From the NCBI GenBank assembly GCA_038400315.1, contig CP151668.1:1-64000 (forward strand): a DNA stretch of 64,000 nt, written 5' to 3'. Positions 41,257 through 49,727 of this stretch are shown piece after piece. The translations under genes and the position numbers were made by a program. Below the pieces are notes generated by a model. It saw only the letters and a program-made list of their open reading frames with translations. It was not told where the DNA came from and did not search any database. The first letter of the stretch is position 1; the number at the start of each line of letters is the position of its first letter. Origin of the DNA: Isosphaeraceae bacterium EP7 (GTDB lineage Bacteria > Planctomycetota > Planctomycetia > Isosphaerales > Isosphaeraceae).

Positions 41257-42676
41257 TAGGACGGCACGGCTCCCTTGATCGGGGCCTAATCATCCGTTAC
41301 TCCTCGGGTCTACAGCACCTCGAGGGCTCGATCGATGCTCAGGCGGATCGCCCGACCCCAGCCGGCTCGTGAGCAGGACCTAACCGTCTCGACAAGCCGC
41401 TTGCCCGGCGTGTGGCGGGACGCTCTGGGCCGCCTATAAGAATCGACGCACCGTCATCACCCTCAACGGCGTCACGGGCCCGACTCCGCCGGGTCACCGC
41501 CGTAGCCGGGCGGGTGATCCTGGCCATCGATGGGCTCCAGCCGGATGTCGGCCACGAGGTCCTCTGGGTCCTCCGCGACGTGCTCAGCGGCGAGATCCTC
41601 CTGGCCCGGAGCCTCCTGTCATCCTGCCAAGACGACCTAGCCAGGCTCCTGCGCGAGGTGCAGGGCGCCGTCTCGCCTGAAGGCTTCCCCGGAGTGCCGA
41701 TCGTCGGCGTGGTCTCCGACGGCCAGCATTCGATCCGCAAGGCGATCGCCGAGGTGCTGCCCGGCGTGCCGCACGGGCTCTGCCAGTTCCATTACCTTCG
41801 CGAGGCGGCCCGGCCGATCGACGAGGCCGACCGCCATGCCAAGGTCCGATTGAAGAAGGAAGTCCGCGGCATCCGCCCGATCGAACGCAAGCTCGATGGG
41901 CGCGAGGACCACGAGGCGGAGGTGATCCGCGGCTACTGCGCCGCGGTCCGATCGTCATTGACCGACGACGGCCGGCCGCCGCTGGAGGCGCCGGGCCTGG
42001 TGCTTCGGGACCGGCTGGCCAAGGTCGCGGCCAGCCTGGATGAGGTCGCCGCCAAAAGGGGCTGCCGAGGGAGTTGACGCGACAGCGGGCGATCCTGGGC
42101 AAGGGCCTGGACGCGACCGAGTCGGCCTGACCCGAGATCCGAACCGTCTTCGGCTGGGTGCACAGGGCGGCGGCGATCCTCCGCAACACGAACGGCCTGG
42201 ACGCTGCCGGGGTGCGTCGTCGCTTCCGCGGGCTCGTGGGCTCAATCGCGCGGCATCGCAGGGCGGCCGGGGGGCTGGTCGGTGCGATCTGCCATTTCCT
42301 GAAGGTGACGCGGAGCTACTGGGAGGGGTTGTTCGCCTGCTACGACACGGCCGACCTGCCGCGGACGAACAACGACCTGGAGCAGTTCTTCGGCTCCTAC
42401 CGACACCACGAGCGGCGTTGCAGCGGGCGCAAGGTGGCGTCGCCGGGGATGGTGGTGCGAGGCTCGGTGCGCGTGGCCTCCGCGGCCGCGACCCGGCTAC
42501 GAACGATCACGGCTGATGACCTGGCCCCCGCGGATCCGGATGCGTGGCGATCGCTCCGGGTCAAGTTGGCGATCCGGCAGAAGGCCCGAACGATGGGCCG
42601 ACGCTTTCGCCAGGCTCCCGAGGGCTACCTGCGATCGCTTGAAGAGGCCTTGATCAAGGGAGTCGTGCCGTCCTAG
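41257..42676 (+). mobile_element. Unclassified insertion sequence (here ISX, copy 1), nested in IS1595 copy 2
   Basis: The 24-bp inverted repeats are TAGGACGGCACGGCTCCCTT plus GATC at 41257-41280 and the complement of TAGGACGGCACGACTCCCTT plus GATC at 42652-42675. They place the ends precisely inside the IS1595 transposase, between the codons for PEAVK and KKGR. No clear target duplication was seen. A second, deletion-bearing copy lies at 55.15-55.82 kb on the other strand. Confidence 0.88.
41395..42676 (+). pseudogene. ISX transposase with internal deletion, frameshift and stop
   Basis: The start region encodes CGGTLWAAYKNRRTVITLNG, then jumps directly to RLRRVTAVAGRVILAIDGLQ. Comparison with the copy at 55.2-55.8 kb shows that a few hundred bases are missing between these segments. 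The catalytic part continues with SDGQHSIRKAIAEVLPGVPH and GLCQFHYLREAARP. A frameshift follows near 42055 and an in-frame TGA at about 42128-42130. The end is complete: TNNDLEQFFGSYRHHERRCS, then GYLRSLEEALIKGVVPS*. The pattern (Asp, Asp in DGQHS, Glu in NNDLEQ) suggests a DDE transposase distantly like the MULE/ISL3 group. I cannot assign the family. Confidence 0.82.
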
Positions 42677-43301
42677 AAAAAAGGCCGAGTCGGCCGGCGA
42701 CGACGCCTGAAGGGGGCTCCGGGGCGAGGGACGCTGGCCAAGGAGAAGCCGCCGATCTTCGGCAGCTCCAGCGCGGCAACCGAGTCGTGATCCGAATGCT
42801 GGAGAACGTCAAGCAGGCGACGATCCGCCCGCTGATCGAGGCGACGATCGCCCCGGGGACGCTCGTCCACACCGACGAGTACGACATCTATGCCCGGCTG
42901 GAAGGCCCGGCTGGAATAATTGGGGTATTGGCATAAGATGGTCTGTCACGGCAAGGGGGAGTACGCCCGCGACGAGGACGGCGACGGCTTCTGTGAGGTC
43001 CACGTCAACACGTTGAAGGGCTTCTGGTCGCTGCTGCGGAGTTGGCTCCGCCCCCACCGCGGCATCCCCCAGGAATCGCTGCCGCTGTACCTCGCGTTCT
43101 TCCAGTTCGTCCACAACGTTCGAGCCCGCGGAAGAGCCCTACTGGGGGCCCTCATCGCTCAGCTACTAGTAACACCCTGGAATCAGTCTTGAGCCACACC
43201 AGATACGCCCGCAACCTTGCAATATTGCAACGTGGTTTCGAGTCGTGATGTTGCCAAGAGCCAATCGTCGGTGGTTGGTTTGGAATTGTCCCACGGACCG
43301 C

Positions 43302-44441
43302 TTATCGGGTCAGATTCCTGGGCGACGATGAAACGCCTTCGAGGAATTGCTCAAGATCGCTGATCAATTCCTGAGCCTTCATGTATCGGCCATCGGTCGC
43401 TTTTGACAGGCATTTCAAGCAGATTGCCTCCAATTCGGCGGGAATGGCCGGGTGGAGGTCTCGAAGGGCGACTGGATCTTCGACGATCACGGCTCGGATC
43501 GTTTCGAATCGATTCACGCCCCGGTGCGGAGGTCGCCCGATCAGGAGTTCGAAGAGAATCACGCCGATGGCGTAGAGATCGGTGAATGGGCCGCAACCGG
43601 CCGGGCCGATGAGGATCTGCTCGGGAGCCATGTACGACGGGGTTCCGGCCATCGCCCGCCCGTCGGGATCCTCTTCCTCCTCGACAGCGAGGATGGCCAG
43701 CCCAAAATCAATTAGCAACGGTCTCCATTCCTGACCGCCGGAATCGTCCAGTTTTGTTCGCTGGAGTAGGATGTTCTGAGGTTTCAGGTCGAGGATCAGA
43801 ACCCCTTGATCGTGGACTTGGCCAATCGCCCCGGCAATTTCGAGGACCAGTCGAGCGGCCTCGACCGGCGAGATCGGACCGTCATTTTGGAGGAGATCGG
43901 CCATCGTTATCCCGTCGACGGCCTCCATGACAATGTAAGGGACCTGGTCAATTTCTCCGAACTCGTAAACCGGGACGATGTTCGGGTGATCGAACATCGA
44001 GCCGATCATCCCCTCAAGCTTGAATCGCCGACGACACTGGTCATCATCGGCCAGCTCGGGATGGGGAGTCTTCAGAGCCATCGGACCAACCTGTTCGTGG
44101 TCGCCTGCCCAGTAGACGATGGTCGAATTGCCCCGGACGATCTCGCCGAGGATGGTGTAGCGACCGAACAAGCTGCCGACCTGGAGCGGCTCTCGAGCAA
44201 GCCGTCGTTCCTCGGTGAGTTCCTCAATGAGTCGGAGCAATTCACGTTCATCGTGCGAGGGATCCGCTTGCAAAGCTCGATCCGATCCCGACGCAAGTCG
44301 CGATTCCATTGAGCCTTGAGGATTGCCGAAGACCTCGGTCAGCTGGAGGACGGCTGAATCAGGCTCCCACTCGGAGGATTGGAGAAGCAAGGTGATCAAT
44401 CGCTCCATCGACGATCCGCCGCTCGGCTCATCGATGCTCAT
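43302..44441 (-). CDS. Cytosolic Ser/Thr protein kinase with atypical catalytic loop
   Basis: A 379-residue Hanks-type kinase. About 90 N-terminal residues precede the kinase domain (about 94-370). The ATP lysine is Lys124 (MALKTP), the catalytic Asp is Asp218 in LILDLKPQN, the DFG motif is at 245-247, and the APE-like segment is SYMAPEQ. Two departures are visible: the glycine-rich loop reads EIVRGNSTIVYW instead of GxGxxG, and the HRD His-Arg is Ile-Leu (ILD). No transmembrane segment or extracytoplasmic domain follows, so it is soluble. It lies downstream of an ECF sigma factor, a pairing common in planctomycetes, and overlaps a small upstream ORF by ATGA. Confidence 0.9.
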   Translation of the reverse strand: MSIDEPSGGSSMERLITLLLQSSEWEPDSAVLQLTEVFGNPQGSMESRLASGSDRALQADPSHDERELLRLIEELTEERRLAREPLQVGSLFGRYTILGEIVRGNSTIVYWAGDHEQVGPMALKTPHPELADDDQCRRRFKLEGMIGSMFDHPNIVPVYEFGEIDQVPYIVMEAVDGITMADLLQNDGPISPVEAARLVLEIAGAIGQVHDQGVLILDLKPQNILLQRTKLDDSGGQEWRPLLIDFGLAILAVEEEEDPDGRAMAGTPSYMAPEQILIGPAGCGPFTDLYAIGVILFELLIGRPPHRGVNRFETIRAVIVEDPVALRDLHPAIPAELEAICLKCLSKATDGRYMKAQELISDLEQFLEGVSSSPRNLTR

Positions 44442-44629
44442 CGGTTTTTGAGTTCCTCTTCAAGGCCGAGGCTTTCGACAAAGCGACCCCTCTCCAGTCG
44501 ATCGAGGACGTTCGTCGGCGGTGACGTCGACGCGGTCTCGGTGATCTGGGGAGCCGATGACCTCAACCGGCAGCGATTCTCACAGGGCCTGGGAGTGGAC
44601 GGGGGGCAAGAGCGTGTTGGAATCTTCAA
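44438..44629 (-). CDS. Possible small protein coupled to the kinase gene
   Basis: A frame of up to 63 codons on the minus strand ends in TGA that overlaps the kinase ATG (ATGA). The last 35 residues (TETASTSPPTNVLDRLERGR, then FVESLGLEEELKNR) look protein-like, with a Glu/Leu-rich helix. The first part, from a TTG at 44629, is Cys/Pro-rich and less convincing, and no good ribosome-binding site was identified, so the true start is unclear. It could be a leader peptide that couples translation, a tiny regulator, or the remnant C-terminus of a longer gene. No known family was recognised. Confidence 0.35.
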   Translation of the reverse strand: MKIPTRSCPPSTPRPCENRCRLRSSAPQITETASTSPPTNVLDRLERGRFVESLGLEEELKNR

Positions 44630-44768
44630 TCATCTTAGAAGACCCCAGAAGGCCAGCCTGGCGCACCGAGTGACGAGGACGGGTCCATGAAATCCTCAAG
44701 AGGTTCCTTCATGGGATCATGCACTCAACCGCCGTTCTGGAGTAGCCAGCTCTCGCTGGACGACGTCT

Positions 44769-45494
44769 CTAGGCCTGGGAGATCTTCAAGGCCCGACGAA
44801 GCTTCTCGACCGTCCGAAGCCAGATCTTGCGGGCCGCGACCGAGGAGCAGCCCAGCCGTTCGCCGATCTCGCGGTAGGTGCTGCCCTGCTCCGACCTCAT
44901 CGTCACCGCTAACCTGTCGCGCTCGGGGAGCCTGGCCAGTTGCGTTCGGAGCCTCTGAAGATCCTCCTCGGCAGCGACGGCCTCGCCCTGAGAAACTCCC
45001 GAGTCGGCCACTTGGAGCCCTGGTCCGGTCTCATCTCCATACCCGCCGAGCGGGACCTCACGTCTGATCTCGCGCTTTAGAGAACCCCGGTAGCGACGGG
45101 TGAAACTCTTCAGATTGTTCATCATCATCCGGATCAAGAGGCCCTTGAACTCTTCATCGGCCAGCCCCTCGAACCGATAGTATTCCCGATAGACCTCGGC
45201 AAACGTTTCCTGAACGAGGTCAGAGGCATCCACCTTGGATTTCAGGTCAGAGGCAAGCCCTCGGTCAGCGAGGATTCGCAGATAAGTCCGATAGCTCCTC
45301 ATCGCCTCGTTCAAGATCGGTTCCCAGGGCTCTTCGACCTTTTCAGTAGTCTCCCGACGAAGCGGGATCAATTTCAGTGGATCGGGTCGGGACGAATCAT
45401 AATGCCGCGAACGACTGCTGATTGGCTGGGCTGCATAGGTATTAAGCACAGGGAAGCCTCTAAGGAGGAAGCATCGGTGATTAATCGCCGTCAT
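44769..45494 (-). CDS. ECF-type RNA polymerase sigma factor
   Basis: This redirects RNA polymerase to specific promoters. Region 2 is visible as YLRILADRGLASDLKSKVDA, then DLVQETFAEVYREYYRFEG and LLIRMMMNNLKSFTRRYRG. Region 4 follows as QLARLPERDRLAVTMRSEQG and YREIGERLGCSSVAARKIWL, ending VEKLRRALK. The open frame reaches 45665, but ECF factors are about 200 residues, so ATG 45494 (about 241 residues) or an internal start is likelier. The family resembles the planctomycete ECFs co-encoded with Ser/Thr kinases. The kinase gene lies downstream on the same strand, and no anti-sigma factor is seen. Phosphorylation of the sigma or a partner by the kinase is the likely control mode (inference). 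Confidence 0.87.
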   Translation of the reverse strand: MTAINHRCFLLRGFPVLNTYAAQPISSRSRHYDSSRPDPLKLIPLRRETTEKVEEPWEPILNEAMRSYRTYLRILADRGLASDLKSKVDASDLVQETFAEVYREYYRFEGLADEEFKGLLIRMMMNNLKSFTRRYRGSLKREIRREVPLGGYGDETGPGLQVADSGVSQGEAVAAEEDLQRLRTQLARLPERDRLAVTMRSEQGSTYREIGERLGCSSVAARKIWLRTVEKLRRALKISQA

Positions 45495-45509
45495 GACGAA
45501 TGAGGGCAT

Positions 45510-45764
45510 TCCTCGTGGTGGCGTTGACCTACTCCGGACCGAACAACCTGCGGATTTGCTATGAGCCGAGGTCGTACTCCGGAGATTGGATCTAAGCACA
45601 CTATCATCACGGGTCGCAACAAGAAATTGAGGCAAACGCCAACATTCCTTCAAATGCCGAAACATGTAATATATAGAACTTCGCCATATAATTCGCGACC
45701 TTTTTTAACTGAAGGTGCGTGGCGTGGAGTTCCTCGAATATCGGCCCTAGACGGCGGCGGAGCT
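45510..45764. other. AT-rich upstream region of the sigma factor gene
   Basis: A visibly AT-rich stretch (about 45590-45720) lies between the sigma gene and the third IS1595 copy. It probably contains the sigma operon promoter, reading leftwards. The first half of the IS1595 target duplication (CGATTCTT, 45765-45772) follows. No gene was recognised. Confidence 0.5.
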
Positions 45765-45772
45765 CGATTCTT

Positions 45773-46823
45773 GGCTCATGATCCCGGCCCGGTGCCGAGC
45801 TTGACGCCGAGCAAGATCCTCAGATAGTCATCTTTCACCTCTTTCAAGTTGTACGACCACTCGAACCTCGCCACGTAGCAGGCCAGCGACCACTTGCTCA
45901 CGCCGCGGAACGTCATCAGGAAGCTCCGAAGCCCCGTCCAGATCCCCTCCAGCGTGTTGTCGTGCACCTCGCGCACGCCATCCCAGTCGTCGTCGCGGGC
46001 CCATTCGCGTCGGCCGGGGGCGTGAGTCACCGTCGCATACCGCCGGCCGTGTTCCGCGAGATGGCCGTAGACCCGCCACTCGTCGGTGCAGACCAGCGAC
46101 CCCTGGCGCGTCGAGGACACGACGAACCCCTCCAGCGTCGCGCGGTCGGATCGCTCGACCACGGCCAGCCGGAGCTTGCCCGAACCTAGCCCGGTGACTC
46201 CGACCACCGGCGGGCGGTCGCCGATGAAGGAGCCGTGGCCGCGCACCTTGTTCGCGCGCCGCCGCGGCAGCGCGCCGGGATCCTGATGCACGCGGCCTTT
46301 TTTCCCCCGCATTCTGGTCCATCTCGTCGGCCTCGGCGACTGCGTCGGGCAGCGGCGATCTATCCGAGGCCACCAGGGCGTTGCCCTGCAGCGCGTGGCG
46401 GAAGGCCAGCAGCTTCATCCGGCTGCAGCCCAGTTCGCGGGCCAGCCGCGCGGTGGAGAGCCCTGGGCGAAGCCGCGTAGGATGAGGATGAGCTGCGAGG
46501 GCCGCCGCTGCGAGCCCCGCAGGGGTGTGTCGGTCCAGGCGTTGAAGACGCGTCCGCAGACGGAGCACTGATAGTCCAGGACCGGCTCGCGGTGGCGTCG
46601 ATGGACGCCCAGTCCGTCGACGCCACCGCATCGCGGGCAGGCCAGTCCGCCCGGGTGGAGGATCCTCAGGAGTCGGGCATAGCATGCCGACTCGTCCATC
46701 AGGTAGCCGATGGGGAAGTCCATCTGTCGTCGCCCCGAGCCCCGTGATCCGATCATCCAGGACGAGGAAGGCGGAGAAGCGGGTTGAGGTCAAGACCCCG
46801 GCACCGGACCGGGATCATGAGCC
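45773..46823 (-). mobile_element. IS1595-family element, copy 3
   Basis: A 25-bp inverted repeat pair begins GGCTCATGATCCCGGCCCGG (45773 onward) and, in complement, GGCTCATGATCCCGGTCCGG (ending 46823). The element is flanked by a perfect 8-bp target duplication, CGATTCTT (45765-45772 and 46824-46831). Length 1051 bp; the three IS1595 copies have different terminal sequences and are separate subtypes. Confidence 0.94.
45776..46723 (-). pseudogene. IS1595-family transposase with two frameshifts
   Basis: From ATG 46723 the protein starts MDFPIGYLMDESACYARLLR, then a zinc ribbon, CPRCGGVDG...YQCSVCGRVFN, and WTDTPLRG. Similarity changes frame near 46460 (into STARLARELGCSRMKLLAFR and NALVASDRSPLPDAVAEADE) and again near 46310. 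It finishes with PPVVGVTGLGSGKLRLAVVE, VCTDEWRVYGHLAEHGRRYA and the VHDNTLEGIWTGLRSFLMTF block containing the last catalytic Glu. The terminal codons run into the inverted repeat. It is inactive without frameshift suppression. Confidence 0.88.
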
Positions 46824-46831
46824 CGATTCTT

Positions 46832-47039
46832 TTGTAGTCCGCGTTCACGGGCCGGAATGACTGACAATGAGGGTTCTACGAGTAGCGGGATTCCGAACGT
46901 GGATGATTGAACGCTCTGAAACCTCCGATATCCCTTGCTTTCAGGGTTTCCAGGCCGTGAACTCACACCTTTATTATATATAAGATTTACTCGATAGGTT
47001 TCAATATGTTCACTTATCGACAACTAGATGGTTCGGTGA
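46832..47039. other. Spacer without recognised genes
   Basis: A short, partly AT-rich spacer between IS1595 copy 3 and the IS701-like pseudogene. Nothing was recognised beyond the second target-duplication half at its left edge. Confidence 0.5.
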
Positions 47040-47045
47040 CGATGG

Positions 47046-48047
47046 AGGTAAGATCGCCGCGAAATGCTGGAATTCCGACTACATCGACTTCCTTGTCGCC
47101 TCACCCTCTACCTTCACCTGCACCGAGGCCGCACGCGTGCAACAGCCCTCGCCTGTGTCCGCGGCCCACGACAGCTTCACTCGCCTGCTACCCGCATCGA
47201 GCTCGACCCCGAGACGCTCTGGGACGAGGCTTGCGGCCTCGTTGCCCTGAACGCGGGTGTTCTGGTCATCGACGACACGACCCTGGACAAGCCCCACGCT
47301 CGGAACATCGCCATGGTCACCCGGCATTGGTCGGGTAAGCATCACGAGGTTGTCCTGGGGATCAATCTGATCACCCTCCTGTGGACCGACGGCGATCGCA
47401 AGATCCCCTGCGATTACCGCCTCTACGACAAGGCCGACGGCCGCACCAAGAATGACCATTTCTGGGAGCTGATGCTGATCGCCAAGGATCGGGGCTTCGC
47501 GCCTCGAATCGTCCTGTTTGACGGCTGGTACGCCAGCCTAGACAACCTCAAGCAGGTCCGCGGCCTGGGGTGGTTCCGGATGACGTGGCTGAAGTCCAAT
47601 CGCCGGGTCAATCCCGAGGGTCGAGGAGCAATTCCGCTGTCGGAGGCGACGCTCTCGGCCTCCGGGACGGTGATTCACCTGGTCGGATACGGGCCGGTCC
47701 GCGTCTTCAAGCTGGTCGCCCCGGACGGCGACATTCAATGCCGGGCCACCAGCGACCTGGGCATGGGCGAGATGACCTGACAGCAGTACGCCGAGAGGGG
47801 CTACGCGATCGAGAATTATCACCGGGACCTGAAGCAGACCTTTGGCGTGGAGCGTTCGCAGGCCCGCTCGGCCCGGGCACAACGCAACCACATCGGGATG
47901 GCATTGCGAGCCTTATTGAGGCTCGAAAGGAGCTTCTTCACCACCGGCATCAGCTGCTACGAGGCCAAAAAACGAGTGGTCCGTGAAGCGGTCAGGACGT
48001 ACCTTTCAAAACACCTCTATGGACTCCCGAAACGAGAAATCGCGTAA
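47046..48047 (+). pseudogene. IS701-like transposase, frameshift plus in-frame TGA
   Basis: The N-terminus is read in one frame (CWNSDYIDFLVASPSTFTCT, then EAARVQ). A frameshift near 47195 leads to RIELDPETLWDEACGLVALN, LVIDDTTLDKPHARNIAMVT with the first catalytic Asp, VVLGINLITLLWTDGDRKIP and RIVLFDGWYASLDNLKQVR with the second. A TGA at 47778-47780 follows MGEMT in frame. Downstream codons encode the Glu region, AERGYAIENYHRDLKQTFGV, and the end LYGLPKREIA*. The true start is not visible. It is inactive; no certain terminal repeats were found in the AT-rich flanks. Confidence 0.85.
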
Positions 48048-48290
48048 CCATTAATATAAGAAATAATAATATCAAGATTTGCTTATTATAAGTCGAACGA
48101 TCTTGCCTCGAATCTGGTTTCAATGCCACCGGAAGCGGCGCTTGTAATGGGGGATGGATGACCGCTTCTTTGGATCGAGACAGCTGTGATGAGCTTAGGT
48201 CCCCCCCTCCAGAGTGATTTGCAACTGGGTCCAGCCTGTCCCGCGGTTTGTGGCATCGAGCGGCGGGCTTCCGTGGGTGGACAACGCATT

Positions 48291-49574
48291 ATGGCTTGGT
48301 CTCCACAGCGCCGCGCGATGACCGAGGATGACGTTCGCGAAGCGTCCGGACGAATCGAGGAGTTGATCCTCCCGTTCGATTCGATCTTCGGCAAGGAAGA
48401 ATCTCGTCGGCACGCACGGACGTATCTCAAGGGGCTAATGTCGGGGCTTTCGCGCAAAAGCATCGAGCCGATCGCCTTGGCGATCGGCGGAGGGCGGATG
48501 TCGGCCCTTCAGAAGTTTGTCAATGCCGCTCCCTGGCGAGCTTCCTCGGTCATGAAAGAGATCCAACGGGCTTTTGGCTCGCGGGTCGAAATGGCCCGAA
48601 AAGGGCCGACAGTCTTGACGGTCCACGAACACGGCTTCGCCAAGAAGGGGCGGGAAAGCGTGGGCGTTTCTCGGCAGTGGAATGCCACGAGCCGGCGAAA
48701 CGAGAATAGCCAGGTCGGGATTTACCTGGTCGCCAGCAATGGCGAGTTCTCCAGTCTGCTCGACTGCCGGCTTTACCTGCCAGCAACCTGGTGTGACGGC
48801 TCGGAGGTGGTCCGCCGCCGAAGGCTCAGGACTCATGTGCCGATCGGCTCGCACCACCTGACCAAATCCCAGATCGCCATGGACTTGCTCCAACGTTGCC
48901 GATCGATGGCCCTGGTCGAGGTCGATTGGGTCGTCACCGGTGCCGACTTCTCCGGTGAGGGCGAGGCGATTGATGGGTTGGAGGTGAGCCAACCCCGATT
49001 CCTTGTGGAGGTCTCGCCAAACGAGATGGTCTTTGCTCGGGAGCCGATTCGCCCCGGCTCCGAGGCCGCTGGCGAGTCGTTCCCTGGCCACGACGAGATT
49101 CTCAGCACCGTCTCGGGCCTTTGCGAGATCCTGTCCTCGGATCGCTGGCGGATCGTCCTGATGAACACGTCCACCGGTCTGGTCCGTCAGAAGTACGCCA
49201 TGATCCGGATCCGCTCACCTCTGCCCTCGATGGTCTCCAGGCCACTGTGGTTGATCATCCGGGGCAACTCGGATGACGACTACGATTCGCTCCGATACTT
49301 CCTCTCCGAGGCCGGACCGGGATCTCCTCTGGACGAGATCGCCCACGCCATCCATCAGGCCGACTCGGCCTCGCGCTTTTTCCTCGAGGCAGAGCGTCTC
49401 TTTGGCCTGGGACACTACGAAACCAGGTCATGGGAGGGCTGGAATCATCACATGAGCCTAGTGGCCTTGGCTCACTGGTTCACCTCCTGCTCGATGAGCG
49501 CTCCTTCCACTTCCTTGACCTCGCCGGACGATTGCGCTCCGGGCCTCTCCACGGCCGAGCCGGAGCGATTCTGA
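48291..49574 (+). CDS. Intact IS701-like (DDE_5) transposase-derived protein lacking two catalytic Asp residues
   Basis: An uninterrupted frame of about 427 residues from ATG 48291 (the frame is open to GTG 48186; ATG 48318 is also possible; no clear ribosome-binding site). It follows the IS701 pattern closely: ESRRHARTYLKGLMSGLSRK, SIEPIALAIGGGRMSALQKF and VGVSRQWNATSRRNENSQVG. Where active family members have LxxDETGFxKKG it reads TVHEHGFAKKG, and where they have WVVADxxYG it reads WVVTGADFSGE. The third motif, HYETRSWEGWNHHMSLVALA, retains Glu. It is the only unbroken transposase-like gene in the region and no terminal repeats were found. It may be a domesticated DNA-binding protein, or a recently inactivated transposase. 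Confidence 0.78.
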   Translation: MAWSPQRRAMTEDDVREASGRIEELILPFDSIFGKEESRRHARTYLKGLMSGLSRKSIEPIALAIGGGRMSALQKFVNAAPWRASSVMKEIQRAFGSRVEMARKGPTVLTVHEHGFAKKGRESVGVSRQWNATSRRNENSQVGIYLVASNGEFSSLLDCRLYLPATWCDGSEVVRRRRLRTHVPIGSHHLTKSQIAMDLLQRCRSMALVEVDWVVTGADFSGEGEAIDGLEVSQPRFLVEVSPNEMVFAREPIRPGSEAAGESFPGHDEILSTVSGLCEILSSDRWRIVLMNTSTGLVRQKYAMIRIRSPLPSMVSRPLWLIIRGNSDDDYDSLRYFLSEAGPGSPLDEIAHAIHQADSASRFFLEAERLFGLGHYETRSWEGWNHHMSLVALAHWFTSCSMSAPSTSLTSPDDCAPGLSTAEPERF

Positions 49575-49727
49575 GCGGTCACTCCCGCGTCGCTACCTCT
49601 CAACGATCGGCCATTCTTCGAGAATCCGGATTGCCCCGGATCAAATCTGGCCCCCGAAGACCGCAAGCCGACCCGAACCTTGAGTCCGGAGGAGTGCGGT
49701 AATTGTTCCTGGTCCGACTGCGGGATC

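Larger units (their letters stand above)
40807..43192 (+). pseudogene. IS1595-family transposase, split by an IS and frameshifted
   Basis: The N-terminal part from ATG 40807 reads MVNIQNLFDDAKCFQTVRDM, a degenerate zinc ribbon, DLTDTVFAGHHQPLRTWIACLY, and the DDE start EVECDEVDVVAGHKGHPEAV. There the other IS is inserted. The remainder resumes at about 42677 (KKGRVGRRRRLKGAPGRGTL). It is frameshifted near 42760 and again near 42910, where a 13-bp unit (GCCCGGCTGGAAG/T) is duplicated. It ends with VHVNTLKGFWSLLRSWLRPH and FFQFVHNVRARG before TGA 43190-43192. It is non-functional. Confidence 0.92.
40696..43195 (+). mobile_element. IS1595-family element, copy 2, interrupted by an unclassified IS
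   Basis: The inverted repeats are GGCTCAAGACCGATTCCAGG (40696-40715) and, at the right end in complement, GGCTCAAGACTGATTCCAGG (43176-43195). The element is flanked by a perfect 8-bp target duplication, ACACCAGA (40688-40695 and 43196-43203). It contains a 1.4-kb foreign IS at 41257-42676. Confidence 0.94.
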
